Assembly: GCA_910587065.1 (NCBI GenBank)
Contig: CAJUMA010000025.1
Span: forward strand, 1 to 6,374
Source of the DNA: an uncultured Bacilli bacterium
Lineage (GTDB): Bacteria; Bacillota_I; Bacilli_A; RF39; UBA660
Direction of reading: 5' to 3'
DNA length: 6,374 nucleotides
Shown: piece after piece, positions 1 to 6,045 of the stretch
How positions within the stretch are numbered: position 1 is the stretch's first letter
Layout of the letters: each line of letters opens with the position of its first letter
Program-made: the position numbers and the translations under genes
Notes under the pieces: model-generated
What the model saw: only the letters and a program-made list of their open reading frames with translations
Told to the model about the DNA's origin: nothing
Databases searched by the model: none

Positions 1-2
1 CA

Positions 3-431
3 GGTAACTACTTATCAGGAACACAAACAATAAAAGGAGATCCTAACTTAGTAGCCTCTAATATAGCAAAAGGAAAGAGTATATTCGGTGTAACTGGAAC
101 TTATACTGGAGATGGTGGAGCTCCAACTAGCCCTGTGATAGTTACAACTAAATTTGGTCAATCTAGATATTTGATAGTTGAAACTCATGGGCGAGATATA
201 AAGTTAGAGGAAAGCAATTGGAAAGATACATATTGGACATTTTATGCTCCAACAACGTATGCAAATGGAAGCATTGCTCATTTTACTTATGGTAGTGCAA
301 GTACTACAGTTAAATTAACTAGAGATAGTACTACAGGAATTCTTGTTGATTCAGGAAAATACGAATTTGTAGTTTTAACTTGGAATGTAAAAGGAGAAAA
401 GGATAAAACAATCACACTTACTTGGGTATAA
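3..431 (+). CDS. C-terminal part of a phage tail-like or surface protein (5' end outside window)
   Basis: The reading frame is open from the left edge (first full codon at base 3) to TAA at 429-431, giving 142 residues of a longer protein. The first 30 or so residues contain DPNLVASNI followed by SIFGVTGTY. This resembles a short repeated motif (DPNL..NIK.GV.IFGV.GT) that I associate with tail-fibre and other structural proteins of Bacillota phages and prophages. The remaining ~100 residues are rich in T, S, Y and alternating hydrophobics (for example TTVKLTRDSTTGILVDSGKYEFVVLTW), which suggests a beta-sandwich. There is no LPXTG-type sorting signal or membrane anchor at the C-terminus (it ends TLTWV), so it is not an obvious sortase substrate. 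A GTG at 135 is not the likely start: the family motif lies upstream in frame and no ribosome site is suitably placed. The first 300 bases have about 36% G+C by hand count, above much of the window. Function is inferred; a non-phage surface protein is possible. Confidence 0.6.
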   Translation, partial: GNYLSGTQTIKGDPNLVASNIAKGKSIFGVTGTYTGDGGAPTSPVIVTTKFGQSRYLIVETHGRDIKLEESNWKDTYWTFYAPTTYANGSIAHFTYGSASTTVKLTRDSTTGILVDSGKYEFVVLTWNVKGEKDKTITLTWV

Positions 432-437
432 TAAAAT

Positions 438-475
438 AAAAAGAGATTTATTCTTGGTTGGATAGATCTCTTTTT
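438..475. terminator. Bidirectional intrinsic terminator between convergent genes
   Basis: Bases 438-447 (AAAAAGAGAT) pair with 466-475 (ATCTCTTTTT). Pairing continues inward through 453/460 with two G.T pairs, leaving a 6-base loop (454-459). T-rich sequence follows the stem on the plus strand (471-485), and the A-rich sequence before it supplies a T-rich tail on the minus strand. It therefore serves both the gene ending at 431 and the minus-strand sortase, whose stop codon (448-450) lies inside the stem. Confidence 0.8.
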
Positions 476-1266
476 TCTCTTTTTATAAGTTTAGCATGTA
501 ATACTACTTTTTGGTCATTAGTATAACATGTAGATAGTGTGATTATTCGATCATTAGCGTTTAGGTTAGTGTTGAATTTAAATTGACTTCTATTTTTAAT
601 CATTTGCAAAAATTCATTATATTCATAGTCACTTATAAAATCTGTTTGAATATAATCATTTGTTGTAGGAATTTTATATATACTAAATACTTGCCATAAA
701 GTATTTTCTTTTTCTGTTGATAATTTTATTACATGATTATTAATATCGTTATACCAGTTATTCTTCAAAATATTTTTTAGTGATCCAAACATGGTTGTGT
801 TTTTTCTTGCGTGAGCATATAATATCATATTTTTTATATCGGTGTTTAAATCATTTCTATAGTCTAGAAATACCCATCCAGCATCAGTATATTTCTTATC
901 AATAGAATGAGTTAAATAGTAACTGTTATTGTTTGTTTGAACAAAGGGATAGTTAATATTAGTACCATTAACTTGAATCCACCCAACAACATCTTTGTTT
1001 TCTTTTTTTAGTTCTTTGAAATCAACATTTATTAGATTCATTTTGATATAATCCCAGTAAGGGTTATTTTCATCATCAGTTGGGGCATTGTATATTTCAT
1101 CTTCTTGATTATTTGTTTCTTCAATATTTGTAGAATCAAGTATTTTATCTTCTAAAAGAGCATTCTTTTTGTTGTCTATGCTCCACATTACAAGATTAAT
1201 AAGTGCATAGTTTAAAATAATGATAAAAGATAAAAAGAAACAAAATGCAATTTTCCTTTTTTTCAT
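448..1266 (-). CDS. srtB: Class B sortase, membrane-anchored, with lysine at the catalytic arginine position
   Basis: Sortases are cysteine transpeptidases that join secreted proteins to the cell wall or to each other; this one would sit on the outer face of the membrane. The chosen ATG (1264-1266) gives 272 residues. It has AGGTGA four bases upstream, whereas the in-frame ATG at 1300-1302 has no ribosome site. The N-terminus is MKKRKIAF, a single membrane helix (about residues 6-29), an acidic/asparagine-rich linker to about residue 68, then the sortase domain. That domain has VGWIQVNGTNINYP, GWVFLDYRN, YAHARKN with catalytic His152, and TLSTCY with catalytic Cys247. The GWI..NGT and TLSTC patterns and the length point to class B. 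The conserved arginine of the following strand (usually R.VV.AKL) appears as Lys253 (AAA, 508-510) in KVVLHAKLI. No pilin, LPXTG or NPQTN-type substrate is visible nearby, so this is an orphan sortase here. Family assignment is firm; the substrate is unknown. Confidence 0.93.
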   Translation of the reverse strand: MKKRKIAFCFFLSFIIILNYALINLVMWSIDNKKNALLEDKILDSTNIEETNNQEDEIYNAPTDDENNPYWDYIKMNLINVDFKELKKENKDVVGWIQVNGTNINYPFVQTNNNSYYLTHSIDKKYTDAGWVFLDYRNDLNTDIKNMILYAHARKNTTMFGSLKNILKNNWYNDINNHVIKLSTEKENTLWQVFSIYKIPTTNDYIQTDFISDYEYNEFLQMIKNRSQFKFNTNLNANDRIITLSTCYTNDQKVVLHAKLIKREKRDLSNQE

Positions 1267-1270
1267 ACTA

Positions 1271-1276
1271 TCACCT
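1271..1276 (-). promoter_or_regulatory. Ribosome binding site that decides the sortase start
   Basis: On the minus strand these bases read AGGTGA, four bases before the ATG at 1266-1264. The same AGGTGA-N4-ATG arrangement precedes the large membrane protein at 2625. The longer in-frame alternative starting at 1302 has only AT-rich sequence upstream, so the shorter protein is preferred. Confidence 0.8.
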
Positions 1277-1282
1277 ACATAT

Positions 1283-1291
1283 ATTCTATCA
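1283..1291 (-). promoter_or_regulatory. Possible extended -10 promoter for the sortase
   Basis: The minus strand reads TGATAGAAT, which is TG-N followed by a hexamer matching TATAAT at five of six bases. No good -35 box is seen. Transcription would start about 10 bases before the ribosome site, giving a very short leader. This is a pattern match only; AT-rich DNA yields many such matches. Confidence 0.3.
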
Positions 1292-1316
1292 AATAGTAGC
1301 ATTAATATCTATACTT

Positions 1317-1325
1317 TGATATAAT
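1317..1325 (+). promoter_or_regulatory. Extended -10 promoter for the metallohydrolase/DUF308 unit
   Basis: TG-A-TATAAT is a perfect extended -10 element. A second overlapping TATAAT lies at 1325-1330, with a weak TTAATA 17 bases upstream of it (1302-1307). Either would start transcription 20-25 bases before the ATG at 1356. It lies in the 89-base region between the divergent sortase and metallohydrolase genes. Confidence 0.6.
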
Positions 1326-1355
1326 ATAATTGTTATTTAGAAAGAATGTGCATTT

Positions 1356-1949
1356 ATGAGTAAACTATTATTTCAAGGACATGGAAGTTATAGAATTATA
1401 ACTAATGATGGAGTTGTTATTTATGTTGATCCATTTGCTGGTTCAGGCTATGACATGGAAGCAGATATTATTTTAGTTACTCATGAACACTATGACCATA
1501 ATAAAGTGGAGTTGCCTTTAAAAAAAGACTCAACTGTTATAATTAGACAAGAAAATTTAAAGTTGGGAACAATTTATAATAAGACTCATCTTTGTGGTGT
1601 AGAGATAGAAGCAGTAGAGGCATATAATAAGAATCACGATAAATCAAGTTGTGTTGGTTATGTAATTCGTTTTGATGGAATCACTCTTTATGCATCAGGA
1701 GATACTTCATTAACCGAGGATATGAAAAATAAGTTACCAAATTATAATATTGATTATGCTTTACTACCAATAGATGGTATATATAATATGGATGCTTTCG
1801 AAGCAAGTGTTTGTGCTGATTATATTAAGGCTAAACATACAATTCCCATTCATATGAAGCCTTTAGAGTTATTTGATATGGAAGAGGCTAAAAAATTTAC
1901 TAGTGATTCAAGACTTATTGTTAAAGATGGAGAAGAAATAGATTTATAA
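1356..1949 (+). CDS. MBL-fold metal-dependent hydrolase (UlaG/YtkL-like)
   Basis: A 197-residue cytoplasmic metallo-beta-lactamase-fold hydrolase; no signal peptide or membrane segment is seen. The fold starts with FQGHGSYRI and VIYVDPFAG. The metal-binding signature is VTHEHYDH (His43, His45, Asp47, His48). Further candidate ligands are His94 in AYNKNHD, Asp116 in ASGDTS, and His161/His166 in HTIPIHMKP. PIDGIYNMD (138-146) is typical of this subfamily, which is widespread in gut bacteria and usually about 200-215 residues, so the protein looks complete. The family includes UlaG (L-ascorbate-6-phosphate lactonase) and YtkL-type proteins, but the substrate of this branch is not established and no sugar-transport genes lie nearby. 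The ribosome site is weak (AGAAAG region at 1339-1344). It is the first gene of a two-gene unit; the next starts 19 bases after its stop. Family sure, substrate unknown. Confidence 0.92.
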   Translation: MSKLLFQGHGSYRIITNDGVVIYVDPFAGSGYDMEADIILVTHEHYDHNKVELPLKKDSTVIIRQENLKLGTIYNKTHLCGVEIEAVEAYNKNHDKSSCVGYVIRFDGITLYASGDTSLTEDMKNKLPNYNIDYALLPIDGIYNMDAFEASVCADYIKAKHTIPIHMKPLELFDMEEAKKFTSDSRLIVKDGEEIDL

Positions 1950-1968
1950 TTAATGAGGAAGTGATAAA

Positions 1969-2568
1969 ATGATTTTAGAATTTGCTAAAAGATGCGAAAA
2001 AAATATGTTATTTAGTACGGTGATAACTTTGATTCTTGGTATTATCCTTGCATACTCACCTGAGGGTTCAATTAAAGTTATTACAGGTATAATTGCTCTT
2101 ATGTTTTTACTTATTGGGATTTTACAGTTGGTAGATTATATAAAACAAAGTAAGTTAGAGAAAATGATGAGCTTATCATTGATACTAGGTATTCTTTTAA
2201 CTGCAGTAGGAGTATATTTATTTATTAATTTGGAGTCTTTAGCAAACTTTATTACAACTTTAATTGGTATAGCTATACTTATTAAATCATTGTTTAAATT
2301 ACAGTATGCTTTTAATATTAGGGATATAAGTGATAAATGGTTTTATAATTTAATTGTTGGTATAGCAGGAATAGTAATTGGAATAATACTTCTTGTTAAC
2401 CCTTTTTCATCTGCAAAATTATTCTTAAGAATAATTGGTATTATATTTATACTTGGGTCAATTATCGAATTAGTTGAAACATTTATGGTTTTAAAAACTA
2501 TTGAAGACCATGAAGCAATAGAGTTACCTTTTGAAGAGAAAAAAAAAGAAGTTAAAGATGAGAAATAG
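1969..2568 (+). CDS. DUF308 / HdeD-like six-helix membrane protein
   Basis: This 199-residue integral membrane protein has six predicted helices at about residues 13-29, 36-57, 67-86, 91-113, 124-143 and 150-172. A charged cytoplasmic tail follows (FEEKKKEVKDEK). The unit 'GIIL..(S/N)P....K....IIG.I....G.I.L.(D/E)' occurs near residues 24-57 and again near 138-172, the internal repeat expected of the DUF308/HdeD family. In enterobacteria HdeD is linked to acid resistance; Bacillota homologues are mostly uncharacterised, so no role is claimed. A strong ribosome site (GAGGAAGTG, 1955-1963) precedes the ATG. The 19-base spacing suggests co-transcription with the upstream metallohydrolase. The gene ends with TAG inside a terminator stem. 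Length fits the family (about 180-200). Confidence 0.8.
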   Translation: MILEFAKRCEKNMLFSTVITLILGIILAYSPEGSIKVITGIIALMFLLIGILQLVDYIKQSKLEKMMSLSLILGILLTAVGVYLFINLESLANFITTLIGIAILIKSLFKLQYAFNIRDISDKWFYNLIVGIAGIVIGIILLVNPFSSAKLFLRIIGIIFILGSIIELVETFMVLKTIEDHEAIELPFEEKKKEVKDEK

Positions 2569-2591
2569 CCTTAGGTTATTTCTTTTTTTTT
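2561..2591 (+). terminator. Intrinsic terminator after the DUF308 gene
   Basis: Bases 2561-2570 (AGAAATAGCC) pair with 2574-2583 (GGTTATTTCT) through ten base pairs, one of them G.T, around a 3-base loop. An uninterrupted T run follows (2583-2591). The TAG stop of the DUF308 gene (2566-2568) is inside the left arm. The terminator separates this unit from the large membrane protein downstream. Confidence 0.85.
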
Positions 2592-2601
2592 CGTTATGAT
2601 A

Positions 2602-2620
2602 TATAATTATACTAAGGTGA
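2602..2620 (+). promoter_or_regulatory. Probable -10 box and ribosome site for the polytopic membrane protein
   Basis: TATAAT at 2602-2607 follows the terminator directly, and AAGGTGA (2614-2620) lies four bases before the ATG at 2625. No convincing -35 box is seen; the expected position is inside the terminator T run. The leader would be only about 11-12 bases. The terminator immediately before it makes a separate promoter necessary, which supports the call. Confidence 0.5.
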
Positions 2621-2624
2621 ATTT

Positions 2625-4598
2625 ATGAAAAGATTAGAAAATATAGAGTATTTGTTAATATTTGGAATGATAATTTTATTTTTTGCTGGTTTTTCTCTCG
2701 CAATTAATGAAATAATAGGGCATTCAATATTAAGATGTTTAATACTTTTAATTATTGCAGGCGTGTTTTATTTAATGTCTTTTGTATTTAAAAAAGTGTT
2801 GAAACTTGATTTAACTAATAAAGCTGCATATGGCTTAGGTAGTGTCATGACAGTCTGTACTTTTATTTCTGCAGGGGTATATAAAGTATTTGGGGACTTT
2901 TTTAGTTTAACAGGTGACGGTGTTTTAGTGTTTTTATCATCCATTTCCTTACTTATAGGTATTCTTGCTTTATTAACTATGGTTCTTTATAAAAATTATA
3001 ATTTAATACATATTACTTTTTTATCTATAATTTTTATGATTTCATTTTTATTAGCTTTCTATAAAGTAAATTATACGGTTTTAATGCTTATAATTATGTC
3101 TGTTTTATTTATACTTAATATTTTTAAAAATAAAGAAGCAACATTTGAATTTAGTTCTTTTGCAATTCCTGTTAGTGTTTTTATAAGTTTGTTCCTATTT
3201 AATGATGATAGCAATATAGTTTTATCATTTATCTTATTTATTATAAATATAATATCATTATTTTCGGTTATAAATAATAAAAAAACATTGGAGCATGAAT
3301 TACTTTCAATTATTGCTTTATCAGGAGTGTTCGTAGTTTTTTCGAGTTATCTTTATACAAATTTTAATACTAATGTAGCGTTAATTGTTTCTGTTGGAAT
3401 AATATCTATAATAGATTTAATACTTTCAACGTTTAGAATAATTGATGTGAAGGCAGTTAAAATAATATATAAGTTTATTAATATTGTTATTTTAGCATTA
3501 TTACTTTTAGATGCTGAATTTAATGCAATAGCTCACTTAATAGTTATAACATTCATACTAATTACTTCAGTTGTTGATACATTTGCAATTCACAATGATG
3601 ATTATGAAAGATATTTTTTGCCTTTCAAAGTTATGTTCTTGTCGTGTTATTTAGTTAGTTTTGTTTCACAAGTTTATTCGTCTTTAATATTTGGAATAGA
3701 AGCTTTAATTTTTGCTTTAATTTATCGTAAGTTTAATAACCTTAGTATTAAACCAATGTATGCGATTATTGTAGGTTTATCAATATTATTGCTTGTGGTT
3801 AACTTATCTACATCTTTATTAACAAATGTTTTAGCTTTTGTTTTAATTCTTTTAACTAGTATTGTTATTAAGAATAAAGACAATGATAAGTTAGCAAATG
3901 TTATTGATGGTTTTATTGCTTTTATGTTTCTTATTATAAGTGATAGAATGAATTTATTAGAATCTTTAATTCTTGTTATTGTAATAGGTATTTATGTTTA
4001 TATTCATAGAGATAAAAAGTTAATATTTGGAGCTTCTATTTTTTCATTGGGAATTTCTGTAAATACATTTTTATATCATGCAATTAAAAACAGTGACGTT
4101 TATTTAATCTTAACGACATTCATGACTTTAATTCTTATTGGTATTGCACTAGAGATATTATTTGATAAAGATATGCGAAATAAGAATATTTTTGCAGGAA
4201 TTTTATTTGGATTGGTGCTTTATGATTTACTAGTTTCTATTGATAGTTTTATAGCTATATTATACTCGTTAATTGTAGCACTAAGTTTAATGCTTTTATC
4301 TATAACTAAGAAAGGATATAATTCACTTTTCTATGTTTGCTTAGTATTTGGTTCCCTTTATGTTTTTGAATTCTTTAGCTTAATCGAAGATTTTCCAGCG
4401 TCTCTTTACATATTAATTATTTCAATTGTTTTAATAATTGGTACAAGTATAATTGCATATAAGCGAATTAATAGTAAAGAAGATGTTCAGGAAAAAAAGG
4501 TTATTATTGATAATTGTGTTAATTATTGTAGTGAATGCGGAAGTAAAATAACAAAGAGCGATACTTACTGTAGTGAGTGTGGAAATAAGGTAAGATAA
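2625..4598 (+). CDS. Large polytopic membrane protein with a C-terminal zinc ribbon, function unknown
   Basis: The protein has 657 residues and is almost entirely hydrophobic. I estimate 18-20 membrane helices, the first at about residues 9-27, 35-55, 67-89 and 98-122 and the last at about 593-612. A basic, charged linker (KRINSKEDVQEKK) follows, ending in a compact zinc ribbon: YCSECG (Cys635, Cys638) and YCSECG (Cys649, Cys652), with five residues after the final cysteine. The positive-inside pattern puts both ends in the cytoplasm, so the ribbon would face the cytoplasm. It loosely resembles large multi-helix families such as DUF2157/DUF2339 in composition, but I do not recognise the family. 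No transporter, glycosyltransferase or peptidase motif is visible. It is very AT-rich: two sampled 60-base lines (3001 and 3241) hold only 8 and 10 G/C. Its start has a good ribosome site (AAGGTGA, 2614-2620). The next gene begins 4 bases after the stop, implying a two-gene operon and possibly a shared complex. Confidence 0.85.
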   Translation: MKRLENIEYLLIFGMIILFFAGFSLAINEIIGHSILRCLILLIIAGVFYLMSFVFKKVLKLDLTNKAAYGLGSVMTVCTFISAGVYKVFGDFFSLTGDGVLVFLSSISLLIGILALLTMVLYKNYNLIHITFLSIIFMISFLLAFYKVNYTVLMLIIMSVLFILNIFKNKEATFEFSSFAIPVSVFISLFLFNDDSNIVLSFILFIINIISLFSVINNKKTLEHELLSIIALSGVFVVFSSYLYTNFNTNVALIVSVGIISIIDLILSTFRIIDVKAVKIIYKFINIVILALLLLDAEFNAIAHLIVITFILITSVVDTFAIHNDDYERYFLPFKVMFLSCYLVSFVSQVYSSLIFGIEALIFALIYRKFNNLSIKPMYAIIVGLSILLLVVNLSTSLLTNVLAFVLILLTSIVIKNKDNDKLANVIDGFIAFMFLIISDRMNLLESLILVIVIGIYVYIHRDKKLIFGASIFSLGISVNTFLYHAIKNSDVYLILTTFMTLILIGIALEILFDKDMRNKNIFAGILFGLVLYDLLVSIDSFIAILYSLIVALSLMLLSITKKGYNSLFYVCLVFGSLYVFEFFSLIEDFPASLYILIISIVLIIGTSIIAYKRINSKEDVQEKKVIIDNCVNYCSECGSKITKSDTYCSECGNKVR

Positions 4599-4602
4599 AT
4601 TT

Positions 4603-5079
4603 ATGAAAAAGAGGAATAAAAAGATTAACAATGTACTTTATTCAATGGTATTTGAGCTTATATTTATACCATTACTTGCTTATGTTTCATATTATATATA
4701 TGCAAATATATCTTACTTTAGTTTTATGGATAATATTTTGATGAATTATTTAATAGTAGCTATATTGGTTGTACTTAATTTAGTTGCTTTATACTATATC
4801 GCATATGTTTTAAATCATATATACAAGTTTGATTTAGAGTATCAAATAGTTACTGGTTTAATTATAATATTTATATTTATATGGGTTAAGGTATATTATT
4901 CTTCAGTTGAACAAACCGTATGTAGTTCGAATGTTAATATTGGATGTTTTGATGCAACTTTAAATAATAATATGTCTACAGCAATATTAATATTTTTAAT
5001 AGTTTATAATCTAGTTTATATACCAATGCATATTATTACTAAACGTAGTGGCAAAAAGATAAAGCTTAGTTTAAATTAA
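4603..5079 (+). CDS. Small four-helix membrane protein, function unknown
   Basis: A 158-residue protein with a basic start (MKKRNKK) and four predicted helices at about 12-33, 43-67, 82-98 and 124-145, ending in a basic tail (KRSGKKIK). This places both ends inside the cell. The loop between helices 3 and 4 faces outward and holds two cysteines, Cys107 and Cys115 (CSSNVNIGC), which could form a disulphide; no other cysteines occur. I do not recognise the family. It starts 4 bases after the stop of the large polytopic protein, with only AAGG about 12 bases upstream inside that gene, so translational coupling is likely. It has no promoter of its own. The last codons form the left arm of a terminator. 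A subunit or accessory of the upstream protein is the natural inference, but unproven. Confidence 0.8.
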   Translation: MKKRNKKINNVLYSMVFELIFIPLLAYVSYYIYANISYFSFMDNILMNYLIVAILVVLNLVALYYIAYVLNHIYKFDLEYQIVTGLIIIFIFIWVKVYYSSVEQTVCSSNVNIGCFDATLNNNMSTAILIFLIVYNLVYIPMHIITKRSGKKIKLSLN

Positions 5080-5092
5080 TAAACTAAGCTTT
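5061..5092. terminator. 13-bp bidirectional intrinsic terminator
   Basis: Bases 5061-5073 (AAAGCTTAGTTTA) pair perfectly with 5080-5092 (TAAACTAAGCTTT) around a 6-base loop. Plus-strand T's follow (5090-5094), and on the minus strand the stem is followed by ATCTTTTTGC. The plus-strand stop (5077-5079) lies in the loop, and the minus-strand stop (5095-5093) starts directly beside the stem. It terminates both convergent transcripts. Confidence 0.9.
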
Positions 5093-5920
5093 TTATATAC
5101 TCTTAAATTTATGGTTAATAATAACACCACTTGATATTTTTAATTGTTTTTGACTTTTACTTAACTCTTTAATTGAGGCAAATAATTCGCATTTCTCATG
5201 GGCATCACTTCCATAAGTAACTCTTTTTCCACCAAGTCGAATATATTCTTCTAGTATATTTTCGTTTGGGAAAGGACTAGAGCATCTTCTTATACCACTC
5301 GTATTTATTTCTAGTGTTTTATTTGAGCAACTTATGCATCTTAATATTTGTTCAAGGATATTTTTATCAAATTCATCAAGTTCATGGTATCTTTTGATAT
5401 AATCAATGTGTCCAACAATGTCAATATCCGCATATTTTATCATATTTAATACTTCAGAAAAGTATTTATTTAAGACATCTTTTTCACTGCTTTTTCTTCG
5501 AAGAGTTTGTCTTTTTAAATTATGAATACTTCCGATAATATAATCTGTATCGGCTATTCGATTTAAATATTCTGTTTCATTTGGATAAAGGTGAGGTTCT
5601 CCTACTTCCATGCCTTTTAAGATTATTGTAGAAGTATTTTCTTGTAGTATATCAATAGCTTCATTTCTTCTTTTTATTCTTTCAATGACATCTTTAACTG
5701 ATTCATTTCCAAAATCTACGTGATCGGCAATTCCAATATATTTTAGTTTCATTGCTGTTGCTTCTTTAACGATTTCTTCTAAAGACATCTTAGAATCATA
5801 TGATGCATCACTGTGGATATGCATATCTGCTTTGTAGTATAATTCGCTTTCTTCTATTTTAGGCTTTCTATTATAAATAAAATTTATATAATCTTGATAA
5901 TCATCACTTTTGTAGTCCAT
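5093..5920 (-). CDS. PHP-domain phosphoesterase, histidinol-phosphatase (HisK)-like
   Basis: A 275-residue cytoplasmic metal-dependent phosphoesterase of the PHP superfamily. All the classic metal ligands are present: DMHIHSDAS (Asp32, His34, His36, Asp38), ADHVDF (His67), GMEVGE (Glu105), GSIHNL (His133), GHIDYIKRY (His171) and YGSDAHE (Asp239, His241). LEINTSG (203-209) is typical of the HisK/HisJ-type branch, which removes phosphate from L-histidinol phosphate in histidine synthesis. No other histidine genes are in the window, and many members of this branch are annotated only by homology, so another phosphate ester is possible. The N-terminus carries about 28 extra charged residues before the first PHP strand compared with typical ~265-residue relatives. 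The start has a good ribosome site (AAGGAAAG, eight bases from AAGG to ATG). It ends at the shared terminator with the convergent membrane gene. Confidence 0.9.
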   Translation of the reverse strand: MDYKSDDYQDYINFIYNRKPKIEESELYYKADMHIHSDASYDSKMSLEEIVKEATAMKLKYIGIADHVDFGNESVKDVIERIKRRNEAIDILQENTSTIILKGMEVGEPHLYPNETEYLNRIADTDYIIGSIHNLKRQTLRRKSSEKDVLNKYFSEVLNMIKYADIDIVGHIDYIKRYHELDEFDKNILEQILRCISCSNKTLEINTSGIRRCSSPFPNENILEEYIRLGGKRVTYGSDAHEKCELFASIKELSKSQKQLKISSGVIINHKFKSI

Positions 5921-5944
5921 ATTACTTTCCTTTCTTAGATTGTT

Positions 5945-5973
5945 ATTATAAACTTTTTATGTGAAAATATAAA
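5945..5973 (-). promoter_or_regulatory. Promoter for the PHP phosphoesterase
   Basis: The minus strand reads TATAAT at 5950-5945, a perfect -10 box about 25 bases before the ATG. Seventeen bases upstream is TTTATA (5973-5968), a weak -35. The -35 lies in the loop of the inverted repeat at 5956-5991, so a protein bound there would cover this promoter. Confidence 0.5.
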
Positions 5974-5991
5974 GATAAAATTTCACATAAA
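5956..5991. repeat. 11-bp inverted repeat, candidate operator between divergent genes
   Basis: TTTATGTGAAA (5956-5966) and TTTCACATAAA (5981-5991) are perfect reverse complements separated by 14 bases. No T run follows on either side in the position a terminator would need, and it lies upstream of both divergent genes, so a regulator site is more likely. It spans the -35 and spacer region of the minus-strand promoter and ends 5 bases before the putative plus-strand -35. A hairpin near a start site is an alternative. Confidence 0.5.
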
Positions 5992-5996
5992 CTTCA

Positions 5997-6024
5997 TTGT
6001 AATTTCATAATCGTTTGTTAATAT
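5997..6024 (+). promoter_or_regulatory. Possible promoter for the thioredoxin-like gene
   Basis: TTGTAA (5997-6002) and TAATAT (6019-6024) are each four-of-six matches to -35 and -10 boxes with a 16-base spacer. A TG one base upstream of the -10 (6016-6017 region, TTGTTAATAT) adds weak extended -10 character. Transcription would begin near 6031, just before the ribosome site (AAAGGAAGTGAT, 6034-6045). Confidence 0.35.
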
Positions 6025-6045
6025 GTAATCAGTAAAGGAAGTGAT

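Noticed and set aside
135..431. GTG at 135 as the start of a separate 98-residue gene
   Set aside because: The same frame is open to the left edge and encodes a recognisable phage-structural motif immediately upstream, and there is no ribosome site at suitable distance.
1267..1302. Longer N-terminus for the sortase starting at 1302
   Set aside because: The twelve extra codons overlap the ribosome site and a possible -10 box, have no ribosome site of their own, and would place non-typical residues before the basic MKKRK start of the membrane anchor.
4431..4631. Open frame of 66 codons on the minus strand
   Set aside because: It lies antisense to the end of the large membrane protein and the start of the next gene, both well supported, and its composition is a low-complexity F/L/I/N/T shadow with no recognisable motif.
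5061..5092. Long perfect inverted repeat as the end of a mobile element
   Set aside because: Its position between two convergent stop codons, its size and its flanking T runs fit a bidirectional terminator; no transposase or matching second copy is present.
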